In this document: positions 33,441 to 45,535 of the stretch, one piece after another
How the letters are laid out: every line of letters starts with the position of its first letter
How positions within the stretch are numbered: position 1 is the stretch's first letter
DNA from: Punctularia strigosozonata HHB-11173 SS5
Taxonomy: Eukaryota > Basidiomycota > Agaricomycetes > Corticiales > Punctulariaceae
Assembly (NCBI RefSeq): GCF_000264995.1
Contig: NW_006767449.1
Location: 370,301 to 434,300 of the forward strand
Reading direction: 5' to 3'
Length of the DNA stretch: 64,000 nt
Notes under the pieces: model-generated
What the model was told of the DNA's origin: nothing
Databases searched by the model: none
What the model saw: the letters and a program-made list of their open reading frames with translations, nothing else
Program-made: the position numbers and the translations under genes

Positions 33441-33858
33441 AACTGTCAGGGTAAGCGCTGGACCTCCTGGGAGCAGCGCAGATCCCTCGGGACGGTGGCG
33501 GAGACGCTGTCGCACAAGGCAGGGAAGCAACTGAGAGAACAAGTCTGAGTTGCTCCCTGGTGCGACAGGCGACTATATAGTAGCTGAGTAATCCATCAAC
33601 AACACGAGGGATGGTCCAATGAGAGAGGGAGGCTCCTCGGGTGCCCGGCACGTGACCAGTGGAACGGCCTAGGAAGGCCGCGCAATGCGCGGAGGCCCTA
33701 GGAGACCCGAAAAGATAGAAGAATGTATGGGGCTCCTAGGAAACCTGAAAGAATAGAAGGAGTGTCTGGGAGCTCCTAGGAAACCTGAAAGGGTAAAAAG
33801 AGCGTGTGGGGAATGCAGGGAAACAGGAAAAGACGAGTACTAGAGGTGTGCCATGACA
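33440..33858. repeat. Right terminal inverted repeat
   Basis: The reverse complement parallels the left repeat from TGTCATGGCAC inward to AGGAGGTCCAGCGC. Substitutions are scattered through it, including GC/AT transitions. Confidence 0.8.
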
Positions 33859-34247
33859 CAGGGGGTGTCACCGTGACCAAGTCCAGTACAGAAAAACCAA
33901 CTCCTTCCCCTTACGGGGGAAGTCGGAATTGTCTGATACGATATTGTAAGGAGTGCAACACTTGTGCATGTGAGGGAGAGAAAAGGGAGCATGTAGCGTG
34001 CAATGAATCAGTTGAATCCTGTCGTATTGCAAAAGAACTATGCGCTACGATATAAAGTCTTTGCATTTATATAGGTGTTGGGTCTTGAGGTGATGTAATT
34101 GATTTGTAAGGTTTGCGTCATTCTGTGCAACAAACTGATTATCCGTTACAGATATACCCCATCGCATACTAGACCCTGCGGTCGACAGCAATATGTGCAT
34201 GAGAGACCACGCGCAGCTACGGGTTAAGTCTTGCTTCCCCTAGACCC
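33859..34247. other. Intergenic, nothing recognised
   Basis: Right flank of the inverted-repeat element and 3' flank of the prefoldin gene, with no frame showing family support. Confidence 0.5.
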
Positions 34248-34898
34248 TCATGACTTCCCGCCTTTCCCAGCCGCCTGAGTCTCCTCGCGCAGTTTGCTCT
34301 GTATGACGGTGAGCAGGAAGTTGAGATTCTCCTGCTTCTTCGTTATAGTATCTTGCAGCGTCTCCAGGTTCCCGCGTACGAAGTCCACCTTAGCCTGATA
34401 ATATTTAGTCGCTTGTTGTCGAGACTAGATAGCGATCGTGGATCAGCGATGAAGGGGGAACGAGTACAATATTGCATGGGACGCGCCTTCTTGACATAGT
34501 ATCCCGTTCCGACATCGACAATCACATTTTCCACGTCGCATAGTTTGCCCGGTACGTATAGCGAGTTTGTTAATGGGACGAGAGTCGTTTTATCTGTGAC
34601 AGGCTGTTAGGCATTGCCGTGGTCGACGATGAGACTGTATCACGCACCTTTGTTTTCCGGATTAATCTCTTTGACGTTCTCAATGCATGCGCTGAACTTG
34701 GCAAGCGCCGCCTTCAGTTGCGTGAACGAGTTCGTCAGATGGGTCAATTCCTAAATTCCACGTCCTGCATGAGTACAATCCCGTCCATGGATAGAGGGCG
34801 TGCAAACGTACCTCTTCCAGCTGCCTCCGCACATCCGACAGTTGCTGCAAGTCGAGGTCGGTAACGTTGATCTGTTGGCCTTGGGGAGCTGAAGCCAT
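34248..34898 (-). CDS. GIM5: Prefoldin subunit 5 (alpha type)
   Basis: Four exons (34812-34898, 34648-34750, 34487-34593, 34248-34424) encode 157 aa. Prefoldin is a cytosolic hexamer that hands nascent actin and tubulin to the CCT chaperonin, and subunit 5 is one of its two alpha-type chains. The product starts with a heptad helix ([20 protein letters not shown]), passes through the beta hairpins with [12 protein letters not shown] and VDVGTGYYV, and ends in a second helix ([19 protein letters not shown]). The third intron is ambiguous: a GC donor after YYVKK fits the family best, and a GT donor two codons earlier is the alternative. It is divergent from the DENND11-like gene. Confidence 0.9.
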
Positions 34899-35153
34899 CC
34901 TCGTCCCTGAAACTAAAGCGCGGAGCGAATTCAAGGGCCAATCGCGTGACAATGGCCGTAACAACCTTTCGCGTGCCGATCAGGGACGTGTGACGCTACG
35001 TCACCACCGAACTTCATCTTCTCACCCCGACAAGGCGTTGAATGACACTCTGGCTCGTTTGCGACACCTGTTTCCATACATCCGTTCTCGGTCCTTTCCC
35101 TAATTCCCACCAACACCCATACTTATTATTCACGAAGTGGAAGACGTTTTTTG
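34899..35153. promoter_or_regulatory. Shared promoter of prefoldin 5 and the DENND11-like gene
   Basis: The 255 bp between two divergent start codons must contain both promoters. I see no clear TATA box, as is usual for housekeeping genes. Confidence 0.5.
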
Positions 35154-37626
35154 ATGACTGCGGATGCAAGCTCTACGAGGATACCCCAGGATGTCGGTAC
35201 GTCGGACATACAATTATACTCGCGATATGAACTTCTGCTGACTGTGTAATGACTTCGCTGGGGCAGTCGCCATATTTCACGCTTCGTTCCATCCGACCCA
35301 AGGAAATACATTGGACTGGTCATTGAAAGCAAGTCCTGGTATGTCCCATCCTATGCTATGGCTGTGTTTGCGGCGAAGATTAACGTTGTTTGGCGTGGAG
35401 ATTTGGACCTTAATCACGTCGAATTTAGTGCGCTGCCAAGTGGGCTTCATCTTGTTGAGGAAGATGTCGTGTCAGTGTTGTCTCCCTGGCCGCAGGCTTG
35501 TCAAGCCTAACTCACAGTCCATGCGGGCGCACAGATATTTTACGAAAGGCCCACACCATGGTGTGTGCGTCTTCCGCCGCCGCCGAACAACCGAGCATGG
35601 TCATCGAGGCTTTCGACTCTCATCTCTTGGCATACTCCTGGCCAAATCCGCAAGACCTCGACCTTGGGTGCGTCGTTCCGTACGCCGTATCGGAACTGTG
35701 CATACTTACCGCAGCACAACAGCGCCACGTACCCGCTCTGAAACGATTGATCTCCAATATATATTCGTCCTTGGAAGACCACGATACCCTGGACATATCC
35801 GAAGCCGATTTCGACCCTGCGCGCGTCTTTTTCGAGGAGCGTAAAGTTCAACGAGCAGATTTGGGCGGTGCAGGTGACTGGCGAGGGTGGCCGAGCGATC
35901 TGGATGGCGTGCGTGTTTCTAACGTTCATACCAACATTGCTGCTCACACGGATTGAACCTTCAGCCCGACGCCGACTCCTATGGCCTTGCGCCCAATCCA
36001 ACATTACATCTCCCTCATCTCCTCCGGATATTAGGTCCCTCAGCTCTGACGCTCTATAAACATGTCCTCGGCCGGCGGCGCATCCTCATATTCACGCTCC
36101 CGCCCGTAGAGGCGGCCTGTATCCTATGTCAGGTGGCCAGCGACATCTGTTTCGAGGCCCAAGTAGACTCAACGCACACTAGCAGTAGTGTCGAAGGGGT
36201 ATTGATCGAGGGCTTGTCTGACGGAGAGGACGTGGGCGTGGCTGGGGAGGCATTCGGACGCGATACGTCGAGAGAGACGAAGCTGAAGGGACGGAATGCG
36301 GATGGCATCAAGGCTCTCGGGATGGTCAACTTGAACGACATGGACAAATTGAAGGAGGAAGGGGCAAATGGTCGTGGCTGGATAGCATGTAGGGCTTACG
36401 AAATTCACTGCTTATGGTGACTGATGGCAGATTTGCAGGCACGACTGACGCTATATTCCTCGAGAAACCATCCTACTACGACCTCCTCATCGACCTCACG
36501 ACATCCACACCATCCAAGGCGTCCCGGCCGACATTACACATTTCCAGACCTATGGCACAAAAACCTGGCACCAGAGGACCATCTCACGAACTAGTGACCG
36601 TGCGCTTCACGTGGAGCGACGTGAAACTCGTATGTTCTACTTCCCACCTCGCACCAATACTTCCGACTAACTGACCACATTCTACAGTGGACAGAATTGA
36701 ATCGCATCCTCGACCGTGATGGTTCGGGCCATCACCACGACTGCGCCGACTGCGGCGTGCCCGCCTCGTCCTCCTCCTCCTCCTCAAGCCCAGGTTCACC
36801 CAATGCAAAACCGAAGACTTCAGCGTGGACCGACGTCTGGCGGTTATACGAAGACGTGTGCGTCATATGCGCCGGGCTTTGGATGGGCAGCTGGCGCGCC
36901 AACTCCCGGGCGTCCTACACGTCCGTGAATGGGAATCAGTGGGGCCAGGCGCGCGAGGATGGAGACCAGGACCTCAGCATCGACGGGACATACGTCCGCA
37001 ACCTGGGCATGGGCATCGAGGGCCGGCCGAGCGTGAGCTCGAGCATGGGCATGGCAAGTAGCACCAGCACCAGCAGCGCAGGATTCGGTAGCGGGATTGG
37101 CAACAACGGCGGAGGCGCGGGCATTGGCAACAGCGGAAGTCGCATAAGCCTCCGCACGATGCGTCGGAGTAGCGGCATATCATCCTGGTCCGCAGGCAAG
37201 TCCACCCTGCGTGGGCCCGAGCCATCCTCATCATCGGGCAATGTGAAGTCCGCCTCGGTCTCCGCCACTGTCGCGGAAGCGCAAGTCGAAGATGACGACG
37301 ACCTCGCGTCGCCTGCTGCCCAGGACGCACGCGAGAACGCCGAGCGCCAGCTGCGCACGACGCTCGCGCTCCTGCAAACGTTTCACGCGCACACGTGCTT
37401 CCAGCTCTCGACGCTCGCGGCGTTCCTCCCGCCTGCGTCCGCGATCGAGGGCGGGCGGACCGTGGTGCTCACGCCAAAGGACATCCTTGCATTCGAGCTC
37501 GGCCCGCTGAGCACGCTCGACGCGCGATTCGTGGAATGGATCGCGGAGGAGTACGCGGGCGATACGCGGGTGGTGATCAAGCGCGGCTGGAAGGATCTGC
37601 TCGGCATGGTTTTTGGATTGAGCTGA
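35154..37626 (+). CDS. DENND11/LCHN-like DENN-domain protein (PF09804 plus DUF4484)
   Basis: Eight exons (35154-35196, 35267-35338, 35401-35470, 35535-35667, 35723-35908, 35965-36388, 36439-36629, 36688-37626) encode 685 aa. VVAIFHASFHPTQGNTLDWS, EEDVVYFTKG and GVCVFRRRRT with HGHRGFRLSSLGILLAK are the DENND11-type longin/DENN start. VLGRRRILIFTLPPVEAACI is the core DENN strand-helix unit, and TTDAIFLEKPSYYDLLIDLT opens the next part. The C-terminal half matches DUF4484 (WRLYEDVCVICAGLWMGSWR, then VVIKRGWKDLLGMVFGL). DENN proteins are usually exchange factors for Rab GTPases in membrane traffic, but the partner is unknown. A Ser run and a Gly/Ser/Asn-rich linker separate the parts. Confidence 0.85.
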
Positions 37627-38169
37627 TTCGCTATCGTATGTCGATGTGTATATGCATAATAGATGGGACTATCTATCGGGATTTTATTCGTTGATTCTGA
37701 TGCTTTGTAGTTTCTTTCTTCGTCTATACCCCAGGACACTCGCGAGTAAAACGTTCCGCTTGCCCGTATAAGTTTTGTGCACATAATCAAATGGGCCCGT
37801 AGGCCACTCCACCGATTCTATTGATCCCTGGATTTGCGATGAAAGTACGAAAACGTGAACGCATATTAGCTATCGGTAAAGAGCGCATGTTTGGTCGGTT
37901 AAAGCCTGATAATTACTAGCGGATGCCCTAAGTACCCCAAATAAAAACAATAGACGTCCATCAATATACAACAGAGAATCCTCAAGCGTTAGTGGGGGTT
38001 GCAACTTCCCCGAAGTGTAATATACGGAAAGCATGCATAATATGCAATGGAAGAAATGCAGTGATCCGCCGAGACGCGAGTGTGCGACTGCGGGGCATGC
38101 TCGGATAGAGTACAAGGTCGCGCGGTTGCGGCGGCTGCGCGGATACCAGCGAGTGTCTTGGGGGACGGT
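37627..38169. other. Intergenic between convergent genes, nothing recognised
   Basis: A/T-richer DNA between two convergent 3' ends. No coding or RNA signal is seen. Confidence 0.55.
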
Positions 38170-41100
38170 CTAGTACGAGAAGGTCGTCATCCAGGGGTTA
38201 AGCACAATAGGGAACAGAATATGACATCCGACAACGAGAGCCATCTTCATATCGAACGCAAGTCAGCAAGGTGTCCCCGCGAACTGTCAATGAAGGGCGA
38301 CTCACCGGGAAGATGACGTCCCAATCGCTCGGGTCAATCCTCCATCCCATCGGCATGACGGGCAGCGTCAACACGATCATGGCGGCGACGCAGAACCCGC
38401 AGACAACGAACGAAAGCCAGAAGCGCTTGAATATGCGCGGAATCTCGACGAAGAAGTTGGAACGCTCGACCTCCTTCTTCGTCGCGCCCCACTGGATGTT
38501 GTACGAGAAGAGGTGGGCGAGGAGTGCCTTGGACAGGTGAATGCTCAGTCCGCCGAAGAAGAAGAAGCTGGAGAAGGCGACATAATTAGTAAATTGCGGG
38601 AGTGTAGCAAGGAGGTACTCACAAGAAGGGTATCCACTTGAGATTCTCTGCGAGGGAGTCGAGGAAGCTCCTCTGACCGAGTCGGTATTCAAGTAGGGTG
38701 AAGCCGAGGTTACCCGCGCCTGGGACGTACCGGTTAACATAGATCACGACAACATTTGCAGGGATACTCACAAGGGAAAACTACGACGCAAGCCAGCCAG
38801 ATTTCGAAGCTGTGGAGGTAGAACGCGTCGACCTCGATCGCCCATCCGACGAGCAAGAAGTTGAGCACCGTGAGGATGAACGAAACCGCGATGCCGTAGT
38901 ACGAAAACATGTAGGACATCATGCTGATCTTGTAGTGCACCGGCGCGTCGCTCCAGACGAAGATCCTGAGCTGCTTATTGATCGGGCCTAGGCGCCACCA
39001 GTCCTTGAGCGGGTTGAAGATGAGCTCGTTGCATCCGTACGCGTACTTCTCCCAGCGATTGAGCTCATCGTCGGGCGTCAGACTGACGCCCTCTTCGAAT
39101 CCGCCGCCGGAGTAAGTTGCCCAGCGAATGATGTACCCTTTGAGCTGGAGCCTCATAGCCATGTCGAAGTCTTCGGACACGTTCGTCTCCGACCAGATCT
39201 TCGTCTTCCCGTCGGCCGGGTCGACGAACGCGGCGTCCTGTAGCGCGGACCACCGGAGGAACGCGTTGTGTCCGACGAACGGCGCGACCTCGCCATTGGC
39301 GCAGACCATCGATATGCACTTGTTGATCCTCCGCGTGAAGTGCGTGATGCCGTTTTCAAAGTAATGGTGCGCGACCTGCATCACGCCCGACTCGTGCTGG
39401 ATGATCGCCACGTCCGGGCACTCGGCCAGCTCCCGCGCGGCGTCGCGCAGGCAGTCCTCGGGCACGACCGTGTCCGAGTCGACGATGAGGATAACGTCGC
39501 CCACGCGGATGCTCCGCCCATTGCGGGCCCAGGGCTGGTACCGCCGGCCACTCTCCTCGAACGTTTCCTCCACCGCACAGGCCAGCGCCTTATCCTCGAG
39601 CGTCGGCCCGCCCTCCTCTTCATCGTCTTCCCCGCGCTCTATCATCTCCTTCAAGATGCGCTCCATCTTGAGCGACATCGCGAGACCGTAGTTCATGTTG
39701 CTGGCCTTCTTGAACCGGCCCGCGCGCTTGAACCCGTCCGGCTCGTTGCTGTGCCCCGGGCGCGCCACCCACCCGATGTTGTGGTCGGCATAGAACGACA
39801 TCCGCGCCTTCCGATCTGCCTCCGAGATGAGCTGCATCCCGTCGTCGTGGATGAAGATCGCGCTCGTGCCCCCTTGGCGGGCGTACGTCTGCATAGCGCG
39901 TTTGAGCGAGAACACGCTCGGCGCGATCGTCTGCTCCAGGCTCTCCTTGTACACCGGCATTTCGATCGTGATGTGCGGCAGAGCGGCGTCGACAGCCTTG
40001 TTCGGCGAGGGCTTGACGGCCGAGTAGTACTTCGAGTTTTCGTGGTAGTGCGCGACCGGGCCGAGGATGCATGAGAGCTGGCCGACGACCTGGAGCGCGA
40101 AGAAGAGCGCAACGCAGAAGAGAAAAGGCGAGGTGATCATGAGCGCGAAACGAACGGGCGAGTGGTCTAGCGCATATTCTTGGATCATGAGCGAGAGGCC
40201 CGACCCCAAAAAGACTGTGTCAAGATGTGCTTGTATATGAGCACGCGGACGAAACGCAGACAGGAGAAGGCGAACGCACATATGGACAACGCGGCTGCGA
40301 GCCCGTTGTAAGCAGGCGCGAAAAGCCGGATCGGGCGCTCCTCGAGGTTCTTCTCGAGATCTTTCTCGGGACGAGCGCTCCCGCTCGCCGCGCCGCCAGT
40401 GCTCCGGAAGCTCCACCACGATCGCTTGCCGGCCCGGTCGCGTGCGTACTGTTCGCGGGCCTGGACGGTGGCCATACCCACCGGCGTCTTCTGCTCGTCG
40501 TTGAGGTTCGCACTAGCCTCAGCAATATCCTCGACGACGGGCGCCTTCTCGGTAAGGCCGACCTGCGAAGAGCCGGCGGACATGGCCGAGACATACGAGG
40601 GTGCCACAGTGACGGCGGTTTGCGAGTGTGCAAACCGTAAACGCTGCATTACCGGAATAGATAGTTCAAAGACGCGTCTATACGCCATAGATGTAAAGAT
40701 ACTCACGTTCCGCCACACGTATCTGATGAGCTTGTCCTCAAAGTCGCGGTAGAGGGGGAGAATGTTATCCAGCGCGTCCGACCAGATGACAAGCACTCGT
40801 TCGTCGCGGATGAACGCGCCGCACTGCTCCTTGTCCGCGCGCCCGAGCTGGGGCATCGTCTCGAGGATCTGGATGCGCGTCTCCGAGTCGAGGTAAATCG
40901 CATTCGCGTCCGAGGCGCTGCAACGAGATGCGCCCGTTTAGTTGCCGTGAACGCACGTGGCTATGTCCACGATCGGAGACTCACATCGAGGCGATGGCGG
41001 CGTTGACGGCCGCACTCCTAAGCTTGACGGCGATGACGGGGTTGAGGATCTTCACCGCGGCCTCGAATGGCTGCAGAAGGTGGTTCTCGTAGGGAAAGCC

Positions 41101-41351
41101 GCGAAAGCGCCCCGGCTCGACGCGGAGACAGACGCCGCCATGGATGTTCTCCTCCGTGGGCTTGAACCTGCATCATCCATCATCATATGCCTCTCCCAGT
41201 CGTATAAGCAGCAAAGTGGGCCTACCAGGCGTCATCCTGCGTCTGTAACGAGGACGGAGGAATTCAGACGAAAAGAACAAGTGAAGACGAAAGGGCGGCT
41301 GACCTCCTGGAACACGTGATGGAGGAGCGCATCGTACGCGTCATAATCCAT
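38170..41351 (-). CDS. Membrane GT2 glycosyltransferase (paralogue A)
   Basis: Nine exons (41304-41351, 41226-41242, 40985-41167, 40707-40917, 40280-40643, 38772-40214, 38623-38719, 38306-38567, 38170-38244) encode 899 aa. The start MDYDAYDALLHHVFQE, two membrane spans near residues 265-330, a large cytosolic GT2 domain and about five C-terminal spans form a fungal family of processive-type glycosyltransfer enzymes. Catalytic features are PHITIEMPVYKE, VDSDTVVPED (about 519), GHNAFLRW and SEDFDMAMRLQ (about 626). The QRRRW motif of chitin synthases is not seen, so the sugar donor and polymer are unknown. A 17-nt exon encodes TQDDAW. A paralogue begins at 62436. Confidence 0.88.
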
Positions 41352-44300
41352 CCTTATTACCGAGGGAAGGCAAGAAAAGAACAGACGGACGACGAGAGGA
41401 CAAGCGAGGGCACGGCACGCACGGCTGGAGGGGATCTTCCACCTGCGTCCGGGCCTGCATCACGCTTATAATCGCTCTAATCCAACAGTCGGAGACTCGG
41501 AAACGCAGGCACACCGAAGACATGCCCCTCAGGTCCAGATCGTATTGCTGTCACAGCACCGACGGGACATCGGTGTGGAAACTTTGAAGGCACTGCTGGG
41601 ATCCACGACGGGAAACCCCCGTGAACCAAGCTGAGCCGGTTCAGCTCTCCGAGACGAGCGACAGGGCGCTCACATCCGGCGCGATTTCCGGACACAAGGC
41701 GATGGGATGGGAGAGCTGTCGTCGGACGTTGAACGTTGAACGTTAAACCTGTTCATGTCACCGTCACATTCAGCGCCGGGGCCGTCGGACGGCGGTGGGC
41801 CCCGAGCTGCGAACACGAAACCATCCCGAATGTCTTGATGGTCTTTTGGATGCCTGCCGTTGGGATGTCGTGATGCTCCTATCGCATCGCCCGCCCGCAC
41901 CCACGTCCCACGTCGTCCCAACGCGGTACAATCGACCCAGCCTCTCTCTCGCCTTGTGGAACGTGCCTGACCGCCAATCCGCCGCAGAACCAATTTTGAA
42001 GAAGGGGTGGTGTGTGTGTGTTGGGATCAAAATATCGACCCGCTCGGATGGGCTCGCCCGTGTGGGATTCAGCAGCAAAAAAAAAGCTCCACTTGCGCGC
42101 GTTAAAGCTTGAACTTCGAGCTAGAAGCTGCCCTCGAGGATTGAATGAGCCCGTTGAACGAGGAGCCCAGCGGACAGATCCGCGATAAAGAGGTGCGGAA
42201 GTAAAACGCGCGACGTCGTGGCCGTTTGCGGAAAGCCAGAGCACAGCACAGATGCAATCGGGCCTCGCTGCTGCTGAGTTCGAAACACAATTCTCCGCCC
42301 GCTCGCGTGGCCGTGGTTGGATTTGGGGAGCCGGATGAGACTTACTGCTACTGTCAATTCGACGCAATTTCTTGTCGGAGAATAGCTGTCTCCGCTAGTT
42401 CGTCCCTGGATCTAGGCCTGACGTTACCAGCTTTCATGCGCGTCGTGGACCAACGACTCACGTAAAAAGAAACAACACTGTTACGAGATACATGCACGAA
42501 AACGTGTCTGCCTTTTGCTGCCTTTGTTTCTGTGCAATTTGTGGCACCCGTTGGCGTGGGTTCCACTCGGACAACAAGGCGAAGGTGCTGTAGTTGATGG
42601 ACTGTTTGACGCCCGGGAGCGCAGAGACGGAGATATCGTTCTCGGGGACTCTTCGAATACCCGCCCCACCGAGACTAATTGTGACGGGATGTTTACTCTG
42701 ACTTCGCATAACGATAACAGACGAGGATGGACAACAGACTCCGAGCACCGTATGGTGGGCTTTCGGGCGAGCCTGAAGACCGAGACATGGCTTCACGATT
42801 TGATCCTGCTCAGGAATACGAACGGCGAAAGGATAGGACGGCATCTGATGGATCGTTTCAGATGCGGCCCGTGACGCTATACCTGACCTGCTCAGGATCA
42901 GGATCGCTCGTTGCGAAGCTTCGAAATACCAAAGAAGAATCCGTATTGTACCTCACAACGTAAAGAGAAGACCTGGATTCGTGTCAATCCTAAGTCTACC
43001 CCGATGGTCGCCGTTCCAACCTTGTCGACCGGTACGCCCCGTTGGGTTGTCCGCGCACGCTGCACGGATATCGCACCCAGCACGCATAACGCGACGGCCT
43101 TCCGTTCTCTGGATCTTACAAACGGCGAGGCCGAGTCGAATGCTGTGCCGCCTTCCAACGGTCTTATTCCATCTCTCATCGCAAACTTGGCGGATGAACC
43201 TGCTATTGTTACAGCGCCGATCACCGCTCCAGCCAGACTATACACATTGTCATTGCGACTCGCCAATCTCGTCTGTATATATTCCTCTTAGCACCACAAC
43301 GCGCCGGCTGGCGCTCACGAACGGATACAAGCCATCACATGGTCCTCGTAGCATTAAATCATGCCTCCTCAAGCCTCCAAACTCTGTCTCCGGGCTGGCA
43401 TAGCTGGCCGCTTGACCACCCCGCCAGGATCTACACCTTACACGTATGTCCGGCGTAAGAACTAACAAACCAATTCTAGTCCCCGATGCCTTGATTCAGA
43501 GAGGCAGGCTGATCTCCGTGTTTGTCTCCCGGCGCACGCGACATACTCAGGGTCTCGTCATCCGTCCGGCCAGCTCCGGCTCTCCTTCGGCTGAGCTCAG
43601 CGCTCATGACTCTATATCACAGGTCTTCTTGTCGCTCACGCCTTGGCTGTTCAATTTCACGTACCTTCAAAACCCCCGTCCGTCTAACCCCCACGAACAC
43701 GCGCGCCATACTCAGCACCGCGATTACCAGGTGCAGCTGAACCCCCACGCCCACGTACGAGCAATCCTAAATGCAACGCTCCTTATACGCCGGAATCCGC
43801 CCCTAGTGGATCTTCACATAAGCTCGAGCTTTCCAGCCCCGTCTACAGATCCGCCAACGCAGCGGCCCCAGCGAATATTACAGATTTGCCCGCCGTCGAT
43901 CCACCGGAACTGAACTCTCTATCCCGTCGTCAACCCCGGTCCGATCAGATTCATTCCAGCGCCTTCCAATCTGCACGGTGCATGCCATCGCCTCTAGCCC
44001 ATGCAGACCCCTAAATCGTGCTCTTCCCCGTTCCGGAAATCTGAGGATGGAGTAGCCGCCATGGCGGATAGCTGCACTAGGATACGCCTCCGACGTCGAC
44101 GTGCTCAGGCGACCTGTGTCTCGATCTGCGTACTAAGGACGTACAAGCCCTCTGCTTATACATGCGCACGGTTACCTGGGAGTGCGTCATCTCACCCGGC
44201 GCGCATCTTATCTCTGTAAACCTTCCGATTCTCTCTCATCTCACGAGGCCGATCTTAGTCGTCCCGGCATTCCAAGTCTCAAGGTTGCACAAGCTCCGAA

Positions 44301-45533
44301 GCTACGAGCAGCTAGATCTCATAGGAGGATTCGCTCAGGCTGTGCGATCTCGGAGCCTCTCCACGCTCCGGTCAGCTGGTCATCCTGGCCAAGATCCCGG
44401 GCCAAGACATCGCCTGTTCCGTTGCTTTCCGGCTAAGTCAGCAGATGTAGCCGCGACGACGACTACTTTCCCTATAACCTTATTCTTACTCTGCCGCGTT
44501 CCAAAGATTTACCGTCCGGAAGTGGCCCGGAATGGGATTACTACCTCCGGTTTTCCGCCTTCGATGAGAGAGAGAGAGAGAGAGACCTTCAAATTCATCA
44601 AACTCTGGACTCACCACCGTACGATTCCCGCCGGCCTTTCCCTGCGCGCCAACGCAGGCTCGCCGGTCAGAACCTTTTCCGATTTCGCTCTCGAGACGTC
44701 CTGAATATGTAGTCCTATCTGTCCCTGGAGCCACCAGGACATAGGATCGAGAGATAGTACCTGTCCACGCACAAGTATGTCTGTTCATCGCCTTCCGGTC
44801 CACTGGCGAACTTGCACTCACGGTCGTCACATTGACATGTGCAATATACGCCCGATTATCCCACACAGTTCCAGAGATCAATCCCGACCATACTCAAGCA
44901 TTGTGATGCGATTTCTTGCCCAGATTGCGCTTGCATCACACCTGATGTATGGTATGCGGTACTCGGTTCGGTGTTTTCCGGGTGGGGATGACTACATACG
45001 ACTGTCGATCATCCAGCGTGGATAGGTCCCGCGCTCGTTGCTCCACCCCCCCCCACCCCCGCCGCCCGCTGTTTGCTCGAATATCGAGAGTCCCTGCATT
45101 TCATCCACGTATTCCTGATATGATGAAGTCAGCAGTTCAACGGCCCTGTTTCTCCAACGCAGAAACAAGACCTCCACGTTCATGAAATTCAACTTCTTCA
45201 GATCTCTCGCCGAATCTTCACAGCAAACTCTTTAAATCTCTGATGGACCTCGGCCTCCCACATTCATAAACAACTCCCTCACCTTATCTCCCTTGGTCAT
45301 TACACCCGACGAGGCGGACGATACTCGATTTCTTGCATAAGCTCGTACGGGTTTCCACGAAAAAATTACCGACTCGTAGCGCCCACTGGTTCAGCTACGG
45401 TGTCGGTTTAGGGATACGATACGCAGTGTGCTGTCTATCGGGTTACGCGTATCAGACGCTCGAGCAGCTCGAAGATTGCACCCTATACGCTGTCGATACG
45501 GCGTTGCCGGCGAGGCCATCGGCTGCCTCGTGT
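41352..45533. other. Four-kilobase stretch without a recognised gene
   Basis: Plus-strand frames at 42515-42874, 42911-43291, 43446-43913 and 44162-44704 do not join into a recognisable product and are Arg- and Ser-rich like chance frames. A GA microsatellite (about 44572-44588) and a C-run (about 45048-45059) are the only clear features. An undetected fast-evolving gene is possible. Confidence 0.45.
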
Positions 45534-45535
45534 TA

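Larger units (their letters stand above)
31178..33858. mobile_element. 2.7 kb element with very long terminal inverted repeats, unclassified
   Basis: Left (31178-31655) and right (33440-33858) ends are long inverted copies starting TGTCATGGCAC and running on through CCTTTCAGGTTTCCTAGGAG to CCCTGCCTTGTGCGACAG and beyond. The inside holds short frames and a three-unit repeat, with no recognised transposase, helicase or integrase motif. It may be a non-autonomous DNA transposon or a family whose enzyme I do not recognise. No target duplication is obvious. Confidence 0.75.

Noticed and set aside
39268-40074. Plus-strand frame of 268 codons
   Set aside because: Antisense to the large catalytic exon of GT2 paralogue A, with no family of its own.
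38170-41351. Chitin synthase call for the GT2 gene
   Set aside because: The QRRRW signature and chitin synthase N-terminal domains are not seen. A broader GT2 label is safer.
42515-44704. Series of plus-strand frames that might form one spliced gene
   Set aside because: Tried joints gave no recognisable or consistently phased product.
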